NCBI GenBank assembly: GCA_964423615.1
Contig: CAYRFQ010000028.1
Span: forward strand, 1-64,000
Direction: 5' to 3'
From: CAYRFQ01 sp964423615
Lineage (GTDB): Bacteria; Planctomycetota; Planctomycetia; Gemmatales; Gemmataceae
DNA: 64,000 nucleotides
Shown: piece by piece, positions 8,311-16,577 of the stretch
Layout of the letters: each line of letters begins with the position of its first letter
Numbering within the stretch: the first letter of the stretch is position 1
Notes under the pieces: model-generated
Told to the model about the DNA's origin: nothing
The model's input: the letters and a program-made list of their open reading frames with translations, nothing else
Databases searched by the model: none
Made by a program: the position numbers and the translations under genes

Positions 8311-9933
8311 ATGGCACGAGTTTTCGTTGGAGACAGCCTGCATAAAAATGGTTTGGAATTGCTTGAGAAGAGTGGGCTAGAGGTCGATGCCCGTCCAGGC
8401 TTGGAAGGGGCCGAGCTGTCGGCGGCGATGCAGGCTGCTGACGCGATGATCGTTCGGAGCAAGCCCAAAGTCACTGCGGACTTACTTGCCGAGCCAGGGA
8501 AACTGAGGGCGGTCATTCGTGCCGGGGTCGGTGTCGACAATATTGACGTGGGTGCTGCAACGAAGAACGGGATCGTTGTCATGAACACCCCTGATGCCAA
8601 TACAATCAGCACCGCTGAACACACTATCTGCATGATGATGGCTTTGGCTCGCAATATTCCCCAAGCTGATGCGAGTCTAAAGTCCGGTAAATGGGACCGC
8701 AAGAAGTTCATGGGAACTCAACTAGCCGGTAAAACGCTGGGCATCGTCGGACTTGGGCGGATCGGTCGCGAAGTCGCCAAACGGGCACTGGGTATGGAGA
8801 TGAAGGTCGTTGGTTATGACCCTTTCGTTACGCCGGAGAAGGCCAAGGAGTTTGGGATCGAGGCCGTGGGGAAGCTCGAGGAGTTGATGCCGGTGTGTGA
8901 TTTCCTGACGGTTCACACCCCGGGTGGTCCTGAGACCCTGGACATGATTGGCGAGACGCAAATCGCACTGTTGCCGAAGGGCTCTCGGATACTCAACTGT
9001 GCACGTGGTGGGATTGTCAACGAGGAAGCGCTTGCAGCGGCTCTCGAATCGGGTCACTTGGCCGGTGCTGGCCTGGACGTTTTTAGCCAAGAGCCACCAC
9101 CCGAAGATTCCCCATTGCTCAAGTTCCCTAACGTCGTCGCCGTGCCACACCTTGGAGCGTCGACCACCGAAGCGCAAGAGAAAGTGGCTTGCGAGGCGGC
9201 TCTTTTGGCCATCAATTACCTGAAGGCGGGTGAAATTCCGTTTGCGATCAACGCGGCTCCACTCGACCAGAAGATTCTCCAGGATATGAAGTTGTATGTT
9301 GATATGGCTCGTCGTCTTGGCTTGCTCCACGCCCAGATGTGCCGTGGGTCGATCCAAAAGGCGGTGATCAAGTATCGTGGTGAGGTGACCGAGAAGAACA
9401 CAAAGTTGCTGACGGCTGCGTTCACCGCTGGCCTTTTGGAAGCCCATCTCGACCAAAACGTCAATGTCGTCAACGCCGGGTTCCTGGCCAAAGATCGTGG
9501 TATCGAAGTTGTAGAACACACGAGTTCCAAAATTGGAGACTTTAGCACGCTCATCAGTGTTGATGTGACTACAGACCAAAAGACATACACTGCGGCTGCG
9601 ACATTATTCGGCAACCAATACTTGCGACTTGTCCGTCTCGGGGCGCATCACCTTGATGCGATTATGGATGGGATTTTGTTCCTCTTCACGCACCGCGATA
9701 TCCCCGGGCTCATTGGTTTCATTGGCACGATTTTCGGTAAGCACAAGGTCAACATTGCCCAGATGACAGTCGGGCGTCAACAGCCTGGTGGGGAGGCGAT
9801 CGCTGTTTTGAATCTCGACAGCTTTCCTCCGGAAGAAGCGGTCAAAGAAGTCCAAGCGCACGAGGCCATTACGAGTCTTTGCGTGGTAAAACTTCCGGGA
9901 GCCGGTGAGATGCCAGATTGGTTGGGTTCTTAG
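8311..9933 (+). CDS. serA: D-3-phosphoglycerate dehydrogenase
   Basis: A 540-residue cytoplasmic enzyme that oxidises 3-phosphoglycerate with NAD as the first step of serine synthesis. The substrate domain (about 1-100 and 285-320) encloses the NAD domain with GIVGLGRIGREVAKRALG (about residue 145). Catalytic features include the arginine in NCARGGIVNEEAL and the histidine in AVPHLGAST. A long intervening domain follows and the chain ends with an ACT domain (HRDIPGLIGFIGTIFGKH onward, about 465-540), the usual site of serine feedback. The length matches the long type-I form. The ATG at 8311 has AGGTGG just upstream and begins the conserved MARVFVGDSL; in-frame ATGs further upstream encode no family sequence. 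Confidence 0.96.
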   Translation: MARVFVGDSLHKNGLELLEKSGLEVDARPGLEGAELSAAMQAADAMIVRSKPKVTADLLAEPGKLRAVIRAGVGVDNIDVGAATKNGIVVMNTPDANTISTAEHTICMMMALARNIPQADASLKSGKWDRKKFMGTQLAGKTLGIVGLGRIGREVAKRALGMEMKVVGYDPFVTPEKAKEFGIEAVGKLEELMPVCDFLTVHTPGGPETLDMIGETQIALLPKGSRILNCARGGIVNEEALAAALESGHLAGAGLDVFSQEPPPEDSPLLKFPNVVAVPHLGASTTEAQEKVACEAALLAINYLKAGEIPFAINAAPLDQKILQDMKLYVDMARRLGLLHAQMCRGSIQKAVIKYRGEVTEKNTKLLTAAFTAGLLEAHLDQNVNVVNAGFLAKDRGIEVVEHTSSKIGDFSTLISVDVTTDQKTYTAAATLFGNQYLRLVRLGAHHLDAIMDGILFLFTHRDIPGLIGFIGTIFGKHKVNIAQMTVGRQQPGGEAIAVLNLDSFPPEEAVKEVQAHEAITSLCVVKLPGAGEMPDWLGS

Positions 9934-9961
9934 GAACGGACTTTTGGCTGGGTCTGTTGTT

Positions 9962-9979
9962 TGGTCCGGCACTGGACCA
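9962..9979. terminator. Hairpin between convergent serA and coaC
   Basis: TGGTCC (9962-9967) pairs with GGACCA (9974-9979) around a six-base loop. It sits between the stops of serA (9933) and coaC (9983), where a shared terminator would be expected. No T-run follows on either strand, so intrinsic termination is unproven. Confidence 0.35.
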
Positions 9980-9982
9980 GCC

Positions 9983-10654
9983 TCATGAGAGTTGTTCGTT
10001 CAAAACCTGAGTAACAGTGTTGACGATCACCTCGACGGTGTTCATCGCACCCATTCCAATGTCATCACATGCCAGTCGTTTGCTTACTGGGGGGACAATG
10101 CGAACGAGGCCTTCGCTTTCGTTGATTCGGTGAATCAGTTCGAGAGCATCGCGAGTATCCCCGAGTCGTGACATCCCGGCATCCTGAGCAAGTTGTCGGA
10201 GATGTCGGATGGTTGCTGGATGGTCCCACATGTGAGTGTTCATCGCAGGGGCCACGACGACTGGTCGTGTTCTGTCCCAAGCTCGCCAAACACACGTCAA
10301 ACAATTATCTGCCAAGCCGTAAGCGACCTTGGCCAATGTGTTGGCGTCGATCGGCGCGACGACGAATATGTCCGCCCACCGTCGCAGTTCAATGTGTAAG
10401 ACGGGTTCTTTTCGTTGCCATCGGCGGCCATTGGCCATCCCGGGCCATTCGTCCTCGTCAAGGATCACAATGTCCGGATTACGCGTCCCATCAGAAAGGG
10501 GAGAAAAGACGGTTTCGGTTGGATCGAAAAAGTAGAGTGAAGCGTGTGTTGCAATGACTTTCACGGAATGTCCTGAACCAGTGAATTGGTCGAGCAACTC
10601 CGGCGTACGGATGCTTGCCACCGAGCCTGTGACGCCTAATAGCACATTAGCCAT
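9983..10654 (-). CDS. coaC: Phosphopantothenoylcysteine decarboxylase (stand-alone)
   Basis: A 223-residue flavoprotein of the HFCD family that removes CO2 from phosphopantothenoylcysteine in coenzyme A synthesis. It begins with VLLGVTGSVASIRTPELL (FMN site), contains the RRWADIFVVAPIDANTLAK block, and has the family signature PAMNTHMWDHP (about residue 137). Most bacteria fuse this enzyme to CoaB in one Dfp/CoaBC protein; here it stands alone, and its first eight bases overlap the end of the ligase gene on the same strand. The overlap implies coupled translation and equal supply of both steps. The cysteine loop that usually follows the PAMN motif is not obvious to me, so a related flavoprotein role is a small possibility. 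Confidence 0.85.
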   Translation of the reverse strand: MANVLLGVTGSVASIRTPELLDQFTGSGHSVKVIATHASLYFFDPTETVFSPLSDGTRNPDIVILDEDEWPGMANGRRWQRKEPVLHIELRRWADIFVVAPIDANTLAKVAYGLADNCLTCVWRAWDRTRPVVVAPAMNTHMWDHPATIRHLRQLAQDAGMSRLGDTRDALELIHRINESEGLVRIVPPVSKRLACDDIGMGAMNTVEVIVNTVTQVLNEQLS

Positions 10655-11393
10655 TGGTTTGCTCTTGGTAAAGCTTCTCTATTTCCTGGATTAAGCAGGA
10701 CGGTAAGGTCTCTCGAGTAATTTTCTGATAGCAACCGCCGATGGGACCGATGTGAGCCCAGTCTTGTGAGTCTTCCAGGGTGTTAGCTACCATCAGGTTG
10801 GCGGTCGAATGAACCCGAGATTTTTCGGCTCGCTCGAGTAACTCGGCTTCGTCGACTCCAACTTCGAGTTTGAATTTCACTAAAACGCCATGGAAATCCC
10901 ACTCGCTGCGAATTTTGTCGACGAGTTTTGGGGTTTTTGTCAACCGAAGCCAAATTTCGGTAGCATCACTTTTGACCTTGCCTGCTTTCACGTCGCGAAG
11001 GGTAGGGCGTTCGTCGGAAAGCCATTCTAACGACTCGGGATCGAAGGAAGTTCCTTCACTTCGAGCGTAAACTCCAACGGGTTGGTAGTCGTTCACCGCG
11101 GCACAATGCACAATGGCATCGGGTGGATGGTTGACGATCTGGTGACGCATCAGGTTGGCGAGATCCTCGAATGTTCTATATGTGTGGATGTTTTGGATCG
11201 GCGGGTGGCCAGGATCTTCCAAGAGGAGCCTATCGACGACCTCGGGGTGTGATGTGAGCAACCTTACCGAGTGGCCGATTCGTTGGGCGTGTAGCCCGAT
11301 TTTCGCTCCAGTTCTTCCGGTGAAGATGTTGGTGATCGCTCTGACTTTGTCGATCAAAACGAGTGTGTTTCCAGCCGTGACGAGTAGCTTCAT
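10647..11393 (-). CDS. coaB: Phosphopantothenate-cysteine ligase (stand-alone)
   Basis: A 248-residue cytoplasmic enzyme joining cysteine to 4'-phosphopantothenate in coenzyme A synthesis. The start KLLVTAGNTLVLIDKVRAIT followed by NIFTGRTGAKIG matches the nucleotide-binding opening of CoaB domains; AAVNDYQP (about residue 112) and a lysine-containing KVKSDATEIWLRLTKTPKL follow, and VKFKLEVGVDEAEL with NLMVANTLE closes the domain. It is a single-domain ligase, unlike the usual bacterial CoaBC fusion. I chose the ATG at 11393 because family similarity begins there; the frame stays open further upstream but with unrelated sequence. It overlaps coaC by eight bases, so both form an operon. Confidence 0.85.
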   Translation of the reverse strand: MKLLVTAGNTLVLIDKVRAITNIFTGRTGAKIGLHAQRIGHSVRLLTSHPEVVDRLLLEDPGHPPIQNIHTYRTFEDLANLMRHQIVNHPPDAIVHCAAVNDYQPVGVYARSEGTSFDPESLEWLSDERPTLRDVKAGKVKSDATEIWLRLTKTPKLVDKIRSEWDFHGVLVKFKLEVGVDEAELLERAEKSRVHSTANLMVANTLEDSQDWAHIGPIGGCYQKITRETLPSCLIQEIEKLYQEQTNG

Positions 11394-11535
11394 CGTTTTC
11401 AGCTCTGTCAACTGAGTAGAAAAGACGCCGTTACCTTTATCGTACTGAAAATTGTGGACGGACCGTAGTCCCGGCCCGGAGAGGGGAAGCTTAGGGGGTC
11501 GTGCTTTCGAAGAGGGATTTGTTTCTTCGTCTCCG

Positions 11536-12408
11536 TCACCTGGCAGAAACGCTGAGTACGGAAGCACGATCGTGAACGCGTCCGATGTGATCCATCAGCT
11601 TGCCTTCCATGTCGGGAAAAGCATTTCGCAATCGAGGAGCGAGTCGGGAAGGGGTTGGATTTCTTCGAAGCTCGTGAATGTAAGTTAACAAGACTTGTTT
11701 GGCTCGTGGGTCAGTCTGCAACATCATATGGACCCAGGCCCAGGATTCTCGATACTCGGTGGGTGTCATCTTGGCGAGATCGATGATGCCTTCCAGTCTC
11801 GTTAAATTGGGGGTGAAGGCTTGATTCTGGGCAAGTTTGTTCAGATGCGTCTTGTTGAGCCCTTTGGCTTCTGGAGGGATTTCGAAATATTCTGCGAGTC
11901 CTTCATCCAGCCATAACGGGACGTCTTTTAGAACACTGTGCAGTAACGCATGCGTTAACTCATGACGAAGATCTTGTTCGATCTTGTCGCTCCAAAACGT
12001 GTACACCAATAGATCTTGGGTCGTGGGATCAGCCACAAAAAAGGCTCGCCGTTTGGGCTGTTCTGGGTATCGCAAGGCCATGAATTTTTCGTACTTGGGT
12101 CGATCTTGGAATAGAAATACATGGACTGCTCTTGGCGAGGGGATCAGATCGAGTTCCTGGTAAACCTGATCACGCAACTTGGCCAGACCTTGAAACAACT
12201 TGCTGGTCTTGTCGAGTTTTTTATCGGACAAAAAGATGTATGGTGCGATGCGGAGTGAGTGTGTATCGGGTGCGCCATAAACAATATCTGGGTGTATCGG
12301 CTGAACAGGATGAGTGGGCAAGAATGAAAGGAACGAACACCCGGCCAGAAAGACGAACGCCACACCGAGACACCAGCGAAAGTTGGAGATGCGAAGCGAT
12401 CGACCCAT
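11536..12408 (-). CDS. DUF1570-type lipoprotein with HExxH peptidase motif
   Basis: A 290-residue protein with a lipoprotein signal: a hydrophobic stretch ending in VFLAGC, so the mature N-terminal cysteine (about residue 20) is probably lipid-anchored. The zinc-peptidase-like motif HELTHALLH lies near residue 145, followed by PLWLDEGLAEYFE, a typical gluzincin glutamate helix. This arrangement is that of DUF1570 (peptidase MA-like) proteins, common in planctomycetes. Substrate is unknown. The ATG at 12408 has a good GAGGA site; the frame stays open upstream but that part looks non-coding. It lies 142 bases before coaB on the same strand and could be cotranscribed. Confidence 0.83.
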   Translation of the reverse strand: MGRSLRISNFRWCLGVAFVFLAGCSFLSFLPTHPVQPIHPDIVYGAPDTHSLRIAPYIFLSDKKLDKTSKLFQGLAKLRDQVYQELDLIPSPRAVHVFLFQDRPKYEKFMALRYPEQPKRRAFFVADPTTQDLLVYTFWSDKIEQDLRHELTHALLHSVLKDVPLWLDEGLAEYFEIPPEAKGLNKTHLNKLAQNQAFTPNLTRLEGIIDLAKMTPTEYRESWAWVHMMLQTDPRAKQVLLTYIHELRRNPTPSRLAPRLRNAFPDMEGKLMDHIGRVHDRASVLSVSAR

Positions 12409-12829
12409 AACGTTCCTCGGTGGCTTCTTGCTACTGATTTTGGGTGAATTCAGCATAGGGAGGGAATTTACTCTCGACCGAAATAGAAAACAAGATGGAA
12501 TTGGTCCAAGAGGGGGTGACACTAGATTTTGGAATCCAATGTTGGGCGTAGGCATGCGAGGACTCAACAGGATTCCAGCAAAAGTACACGCGAGCAACGT
12601 GTAGCTACGACAATGAAAGAGTTCACGCGAGCTGCGTGTACCTACGATTTGCCGGTAAATCCAAATTCCAAAAGCCAGAGGAGCATCCGTCCGAGACAGG
12701 TGAACGGCAGGGAGGACCATCTTGTGGGTTGCCATGCTTGCTACTTGGAAACCAAGACCGGCGGACGGCACGACGGAGCGTGGCTGTTATTGTCTCCGAA
12801 ATCGAGTGGGGCACTTCAGCGCGTTGTTG
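12409..12829. other. Intergenic gap with short hairpin repeats
   Basis: About 420 bases with no supported gene, between two minus-strand genes. It should hold the promoter of the DUF1570 gene. The only structure noted is the pair of 26-bp repeats described separately at 12585-12647. Confidence 0.5.
12585..12647. repeat. Two 26-bp direct repeats, each with an inner dyad
   Basis: Copies at 12585-12610 and 12622-12647 match at about 22 of 26 positions (shared core CACGCGAGC, then CGTGTA, then CTACGA). The first holds TACACG/CGTGTA as a perfect 6-bp dyad with a 7-base loop; the second holds CACGC/GCGTG with a 5-base loop. They could be regulator sites or small RNA hairpins; nothing decides between these. 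Confidence 0.55.
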
Positions 12830-14563
12830 CTAGACCAACGGTCTTCCTAGTTGACGATTCCTCTCCACTTTACGAAGCATCCCCTCCTGGATCGCACGCC
12901 ACCAACGTTTCCAACTGGTTCCCGCTTGGAGGTCCCAAGACAAATACGCCCGGAGAAATCTAAGTTTGTCCGTTCGGGTAACTCTTGGGTCCTCCAGGAA
13001 GCAGACAGCGAGTCGAACAAGATTTTTGGCCCGGAGTTCCCATCCGGGGTTTTTCACTCGGCTGAGGCCGACAAGGTCGATGAAACAAAAGGGGGAGCTA
13101 GTTCTCGAAAGCTCCTCGGTTTCATTGGAAACGAGAATGTTGGGAGTCTTCAAGTCCCTATGAGTCAATCCTCGATCGTGCAATGTACGGATCAGCCACG
13201 CAAGCTGTTGTATGCGTCTGCGAAGGAGTCGTTGATGATGTTTACAGGATTCCAGAGACGAAATCAGATCTCGTACGTCACCGGAGTTCGGGACTTTCTC
13301 CATCAAGAGATATCCCTGGGTGGCCATTCCCCATTTCATCCGATGGAAGACCATGAGTGGGCGCGCCGTCGGAAGACCTCGTTCGCGGAGACCGTGACCA
13401 TAGACCCAGGACCGAAGGGCAGGGGTCCATCGGAATAGGCTGGCCAGGGGATCACTCCACCGGCGAACTTCGACCCGTTTGAATACGGCTGGAATGTCTC
13501 TGCCGGCGACTCGGACCTGTATTTCGATGACTTTGACGCTTTTCGATTCCTTGAGAATTTTCCTATTCGGATCGCGAAAGAAGACGTCGGGGTCGCGGAG
13601 TATGCTCTCGACGTCTGCTTTATCCAAGTCGGTTACGTTGTAACCGCGAAATGGTCTTCGTCGAATCAAGGAATATCTTCGATTCCGGAACCGACACCGT
13701 CGGTCGCGTCTTTGCCAAAAGAAGAGGTTGGAATCTCTTGTTTTTTGCTCAATTGACTTTGCCAACCCGCGGGCAGTCTCGGACTCAAGGGAAGTTCCGA
13801 GGACCTCTAGATATGCCTTCCAAAATCGACAACGCTCGGTCCTGTTCGATCGCAAACTTAACCACCGATTGAGGATCACCAGATTTGTTTGACGCTCGCT
13901 CCAACTCAATGATCGTTGCAATCGCACAGCTTGCAGGTCGATCAAGTAAAGGTGGGCTTGTCCATGTTGCCATCGCAGGAGGATGTTGCCGCAATGAAAA
14001 TCTTGGTGTGATACTCCCGTTTCGTGTAGTCGGGCTACGAACTGACCGAGTGAAGTTGCGATCTGTTGGCGTATGGCAGTTTGCTCGGTAGTGGGAAATG
14101 TCGGAAGAGTGCGCTCAAGGAAATCATCGAGTTGTTGTGTGTCGTTGAGAGACTTGGTGATGAGGTAACTTTCGCCTGAGGTCAAACCGTCGGTGCGTTC
14201 CCCGAAGCCCAAAGGTTCGAGAGTTGGGATTCCTCGACTGTTCAATTCGGAAATTTGTTCATGCTCTGTGCGGGCTTTGCTAGGTCGGACGAGTTGTCGC
14301 AACCAGGCACGGTAGTTGTGAAGTAGGTTATGTTTGATGTAGAAAGACAGTTCCGGAAGGTTGACTCGATAGACTATCCGATGGGGACCTTTTTTGACGA
14401 TTTGGGCTTGTCCAGACTCGATCCACTCGGGGAGCCGTAGGCCGCGTTCATTCAAAAGAACGTCGAGGAGATTATTCCGAATCCGCCAACGAAAGGGGCC
14501 GGTTTGGACCGTTCGGAGGTTTGCTGGAGGGGTCGACGTTGGGTTCGCGAGCGTGCCACTCAT
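12830..14563 (-). CDS. Protein with two tandem WaaP/RIO-like kinase domains
   Basis: A 577-residue cytoplasmic protein made of two kinase-like domains of the lipopolysaccharide kinase (WaaP/InaA) type. Domain 1 (about 45-290) has a lysine in FYIKHNLL, the catalytic loop HQDFHCGNILL and a metal-site DLQ in place of DFG. Domain 2 (about 325-570) has a nucleotide lysine in AVFKRVEVRRW, the catalytic loop HRDLKTPNILVS and IDLVG. Both loops keep the Asp and Asn needed for phosphotransfer, so both may be active. WaaP phosphorylates heptose in the LPS core, which suggests a surface-glycan substrate, in keeping with the glycosyltransferase upstream. The ATG at 14563 overlaps that gene's stop (ATGA), indicating coupling. 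Confidence 0.82.
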   Translation of the reverse strand: MSGTLANPTSTPPANLRTVQTGPFRWRIRNNLLDVLLNERGLRLPEWIESGQAQIVKKGPHRIVYRVNLPELSFYIKHNLLHNYRAWLRQLVRPSKARTEHEQISELNSRGIPTLEPLGFGERTDGLTSGESYLITKSLNDTQQLDDFLERTLPTFPTTEQTAIRQQIATSLGQFVARLHETGVSHQDFHCGNILLRWQHGQAHLYLIDLQAVRLQRSLSWSERQTNLVILNRWLSLRSNRTERCRFWKAYLEVLGTSLESETARGLAKSIEQKTRDSNLFFWQRRDRRCRFRNRRYSLIRRRPFRGYNVTDLDKADVESILRDPDVFFRDPNRKILKESKSVKVIEIQVRVAGRDIPAVFKRVEVRRWSDPLASLFRWTPALRSWVYGHGLRERGLPTARPLMVFHRMKWGMATQGYLLMEKVPNSGDVRDLISSLESCKHHQRLLRRRIQQLAWLIRTLHDRGLTHRDLKTPNILVSNETEELSRTSSPFCFIDLVGLSRVKNPGWELRAKNLVRLAVCFLEDPRVTRTDKLRFLRAYLSWDLQAGTSWKRWWRAIQEGMLRKVERNRQLGRPLV

Positions 14564-15597
14564 GCCGCGTTTCTCAAAGTCTTGGTATTCGTTGGATTTT
14601 GCTGATCGCGAAATTGCCCCAAAATCTGCAACCATTTCCGAGCACCAACCGCAACGTCGTATTCGTTTTCTACTCGCTGTCTGGCACGAAGCCCCATGCT
14701 TCGCCGCAACGACGGATCGGCTACAAGCCGGGCTACAACTCTTTGAAAGTCTTCCGGAGTCTCGACGAGGAATCCAGTTTTGCCGTGCTCAACCATTTGT
14801 TTTTGGACACCAACCGGGTTGGCGACAACGGGCAATCCGGCTGCCATGAACTGTAAGACCTTCAGGCCACATTTGCCTTCACTCCACGGATCAGGCGGGA
14901 CCCAACTGACGCCAATGTCGGCGGTTACGATGTCCTTTACTTCGGTTGCCTCTGACCAAATACACTCGACGACGGGCAGCGATTCTAGTCGGAGGAAATG
15001 GTTACAGATGATTTTGAACCGCAGCCGCCGTATGGCCTCTCCGGTCTCGTTGAACATTGAGGTTAAGGGAAGTAATCCTTGAAGGGTGCTCGCGGAACCG
15101 ACCCAAACGAGGTCTACAAACGGTCTCTCGGTATGTTGGGCAACGGGGTATCTGGAAGTATCGACACAAGTGGGAATCGTCAGGACGTTGGTATTGGGAT
15201 CGTTCTCGAGTGCTTTGGCTTTGAGGAAATCGTTACCAGCGACGACATAATCGGCCTTGGTCACGGTGTGATGGAATCTTTTTGCCCGTTTGGGACTGTG
15301 AAAGCCTTCCTTGGCGTAGGAGTTTCGGTAAAAAACTGCGTCGTCGAAGTCAAAGACGAGGGCTTTTGATAGCCTGCGAAACCAGGCCATTTGCCAAGGA
15401 GAGGCCAACTTGCGTTGTAGTATGAGCACGTCCACGCGACCAATTTGGGTGGGGAACACCATTTTGGAAAAGATCGATTTGGGCCAGGAAAGCAAATCGA
15501 GGCGATAGCCGTCCTTCTCGAGGTAAGGACGAAACGCTTCCACTCGGTAACGAGTGCAAACGTGGTCAATTCCTTTGACCAAGGCTACAACGCGCAT
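14560..15597 (-). CDS. Group 1 (GT4-type) glycosyltransferase
   Basis: A 345-residue GT-B fold enzyme transferring a sugar from an activated donor. The N-terminal half contains RVDVLILQRKL and VFDFDDAVFY, a pattern frequent in surface-glycan glycosyltransferases. The C-terminal donor half has GLKVLQFMAAGLPVVANPVG followed by GKTGFLVETPEDF, which holds the usual donor-site residues. No membrane segment is seen, so it acts in the cytoplasm or at the inner membrane face. The stop overlaps the start of the dual-kinase gene, so both probably serve one pathway making a phosphorylated lipid-linked or surface glycan (inference). Donor and acceptor cannot be named. Confidence 0.85.
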   Translation of the reverse strand: MRVVALVKGIDHVCTRYRVEAFRPYLEKDGYRLDLLSWPKSIFSKMVFPTQIGRVDVLILQRKLASPWQMAWFRRLSKALVFDFDDAVFYRNSYAKEGFHSPKRAKRFHHTVTKADYVVAGNDFLKAKALENDPNTNVLTIPTCVDTSRYPVAQHTERPFVDLVWVGSASTLQGLLPLTSMFNETGEAIRRLRFKIICNHFLRLESLPVVECIWSEATEVKDIVTADIGVSWVPPDPWSEGKCGLKVLQFMAAGLPVVANPVGVQKQMVEHGKTGFLVETPEDFQRVVARLVADPSLRRSMGLRARQRVENEYDVAVGARKWLQILGQFRDQQNPTNTKTLRNAA

Positions 15598-15985
15598 TCG
15601 GGTTCATCCCTCGCGTGATCGATATTCCGTTATTCCCGAGACGATGATTTCTGTCCTGGGGTTTGCTGTTCCTGGAGAGGCATTGAAACCGATTCGAAGA
15701 TTGACCGCAATGCCAATGTGGCGATGAGTCGTTCTGAGGGGGAGTCGGCTCGTGGTCATTCAGGCGAGGCTTGGATGAGGTTGGTTTCGGCCAAAGGAAA
15801 ACACGACTTGGCTTGATTTGATGCAGTGAAGGATAGCCGACTATTCTCATCTCTTGACTGGATGATTGGACTCTGGAGCACGTGCACAGTTCTCAAAGAC
15901 GAGAAGTAAAGACATGGTGTACCATCGTCGCAAGCTCTTTGTCATACCCAACAAAACCAGGGGAGAAATCCATTTCGCGTTGCAA

Positions 15986-16312
15986 GTAATAATTTTTGGA
16001 AATACGACGATTTTTGTGAAAATGAGGTGGTGTTCAATCCTATTGTATTATGGGTACATGCGCTCAAGGGCGTTAGGAGAACTCGAAAATGAGCCAAAAT
16101 GGCGTTTTTCCGGAGGTCGTTTTCCATAAGTCATTGAAGCGGAAGGGTATGCGGAAATGGAGGGGTGTCAAAAAGGTGCAATTTAGGCGCAGGTTTACTA
16201 CAAGTTTACTACAAGTTTAGCGCAGGTTTGGTGCAGTTTTAGCGCAGGTTTCTGTCATTTTTGGACCGGTTTTTGTTGCCAAGTTGAGGGGTCGTGGTTC
16301 GGAAGAAGCAGA
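15986..16312 (+). repeat. Dispersed intergenic repeat, copy A
   Basis: This stretch matches, in opposite orientation, bases about 44360-44673. Shared exact blocks include CGACGATTTTTGTGAAAATG, ATCCTATTGTATTATGGG, GGTCGTTTTCCATAAGT, GGTGTCAAAAAGGTGCAA, and a 34-bp identical block at 16264-16297 (matching 44375-44408). Between these, identity is lower, roughly three-quarters overall by eye. An array of 11-bp units lies inside (16177-16252). No inverted ends or target duplications were noticed, and no transposase is nearby. It may be a non-autonomous mobile element, a structural RNA or a protein-binding array. Confidence 0.85.
16177..16252 (+). repeat. Array of 11-bp units in repeat copy A
   Basis: After a leading 10-base unit GTGCAATTTA, six 11-bp units follow without gaps: GCGCAGGTTTA, CTACAAGTTTA, CTACAAGTTTA, GCGCAGGTTTG, GTGCAGTTTTA, GCGCAGGTTTC. 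Two unit types (GCGCAGGTTTA and CTACAAGTTTA) share the frame nnnCAnGTTTA. The period of 11 is close to one DNA turn, so equal faces are repeated, as in iterons or arrays of binding sites. Confidence 0.88.
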
Positions 16313-16577
16313 GGTAGTTGTCGATTTGGAAAAAATTTTAGGCCGAGTGAAACTTCTTGTTCGTCGGCCAGAGAGAGAACGATACGAAGGTCAGTTTTTT
16401 CTGAGACGAGTTTCTGACCCGCCTGGTCTCGGAACAAACGGAGAATGATCTCTGTTGCAGACTACAGTTTGGGGGTTGGCAAAAGGATGTTGGTATTGGA
16501 AAGATCACGCGGTGATTCTGGATCCAGAATGGTTCCTCGAGAACTTGCGATTACAAAGGAAGAGCGGTTTCCCTTGT

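Larger units (their letters stand above)
15598..16577. other. Long intergenic region holding dispersed repeat copy A
   Basis: About 980 bases with no supported gene, between the glycosyltransferase start and the smpB stop, both minus strand. The part from about 15986 to 16312 is a repeat found again, inverted, near 44360-44673. The bases on either side (15598-15985 and 16313-16577) show nothing I can name. Confidence 0.6.

Noticed and set aside
8722..9579. A 285-residue frame opposite serA
   Set aside because: Shadow of serA on the other strand; serA motifs are certain.
15866..16129. A plus-strand gene across repeat copy A
   Set aside because: It crosses the repeat edge and is not kept in copy B; no ribosome site.
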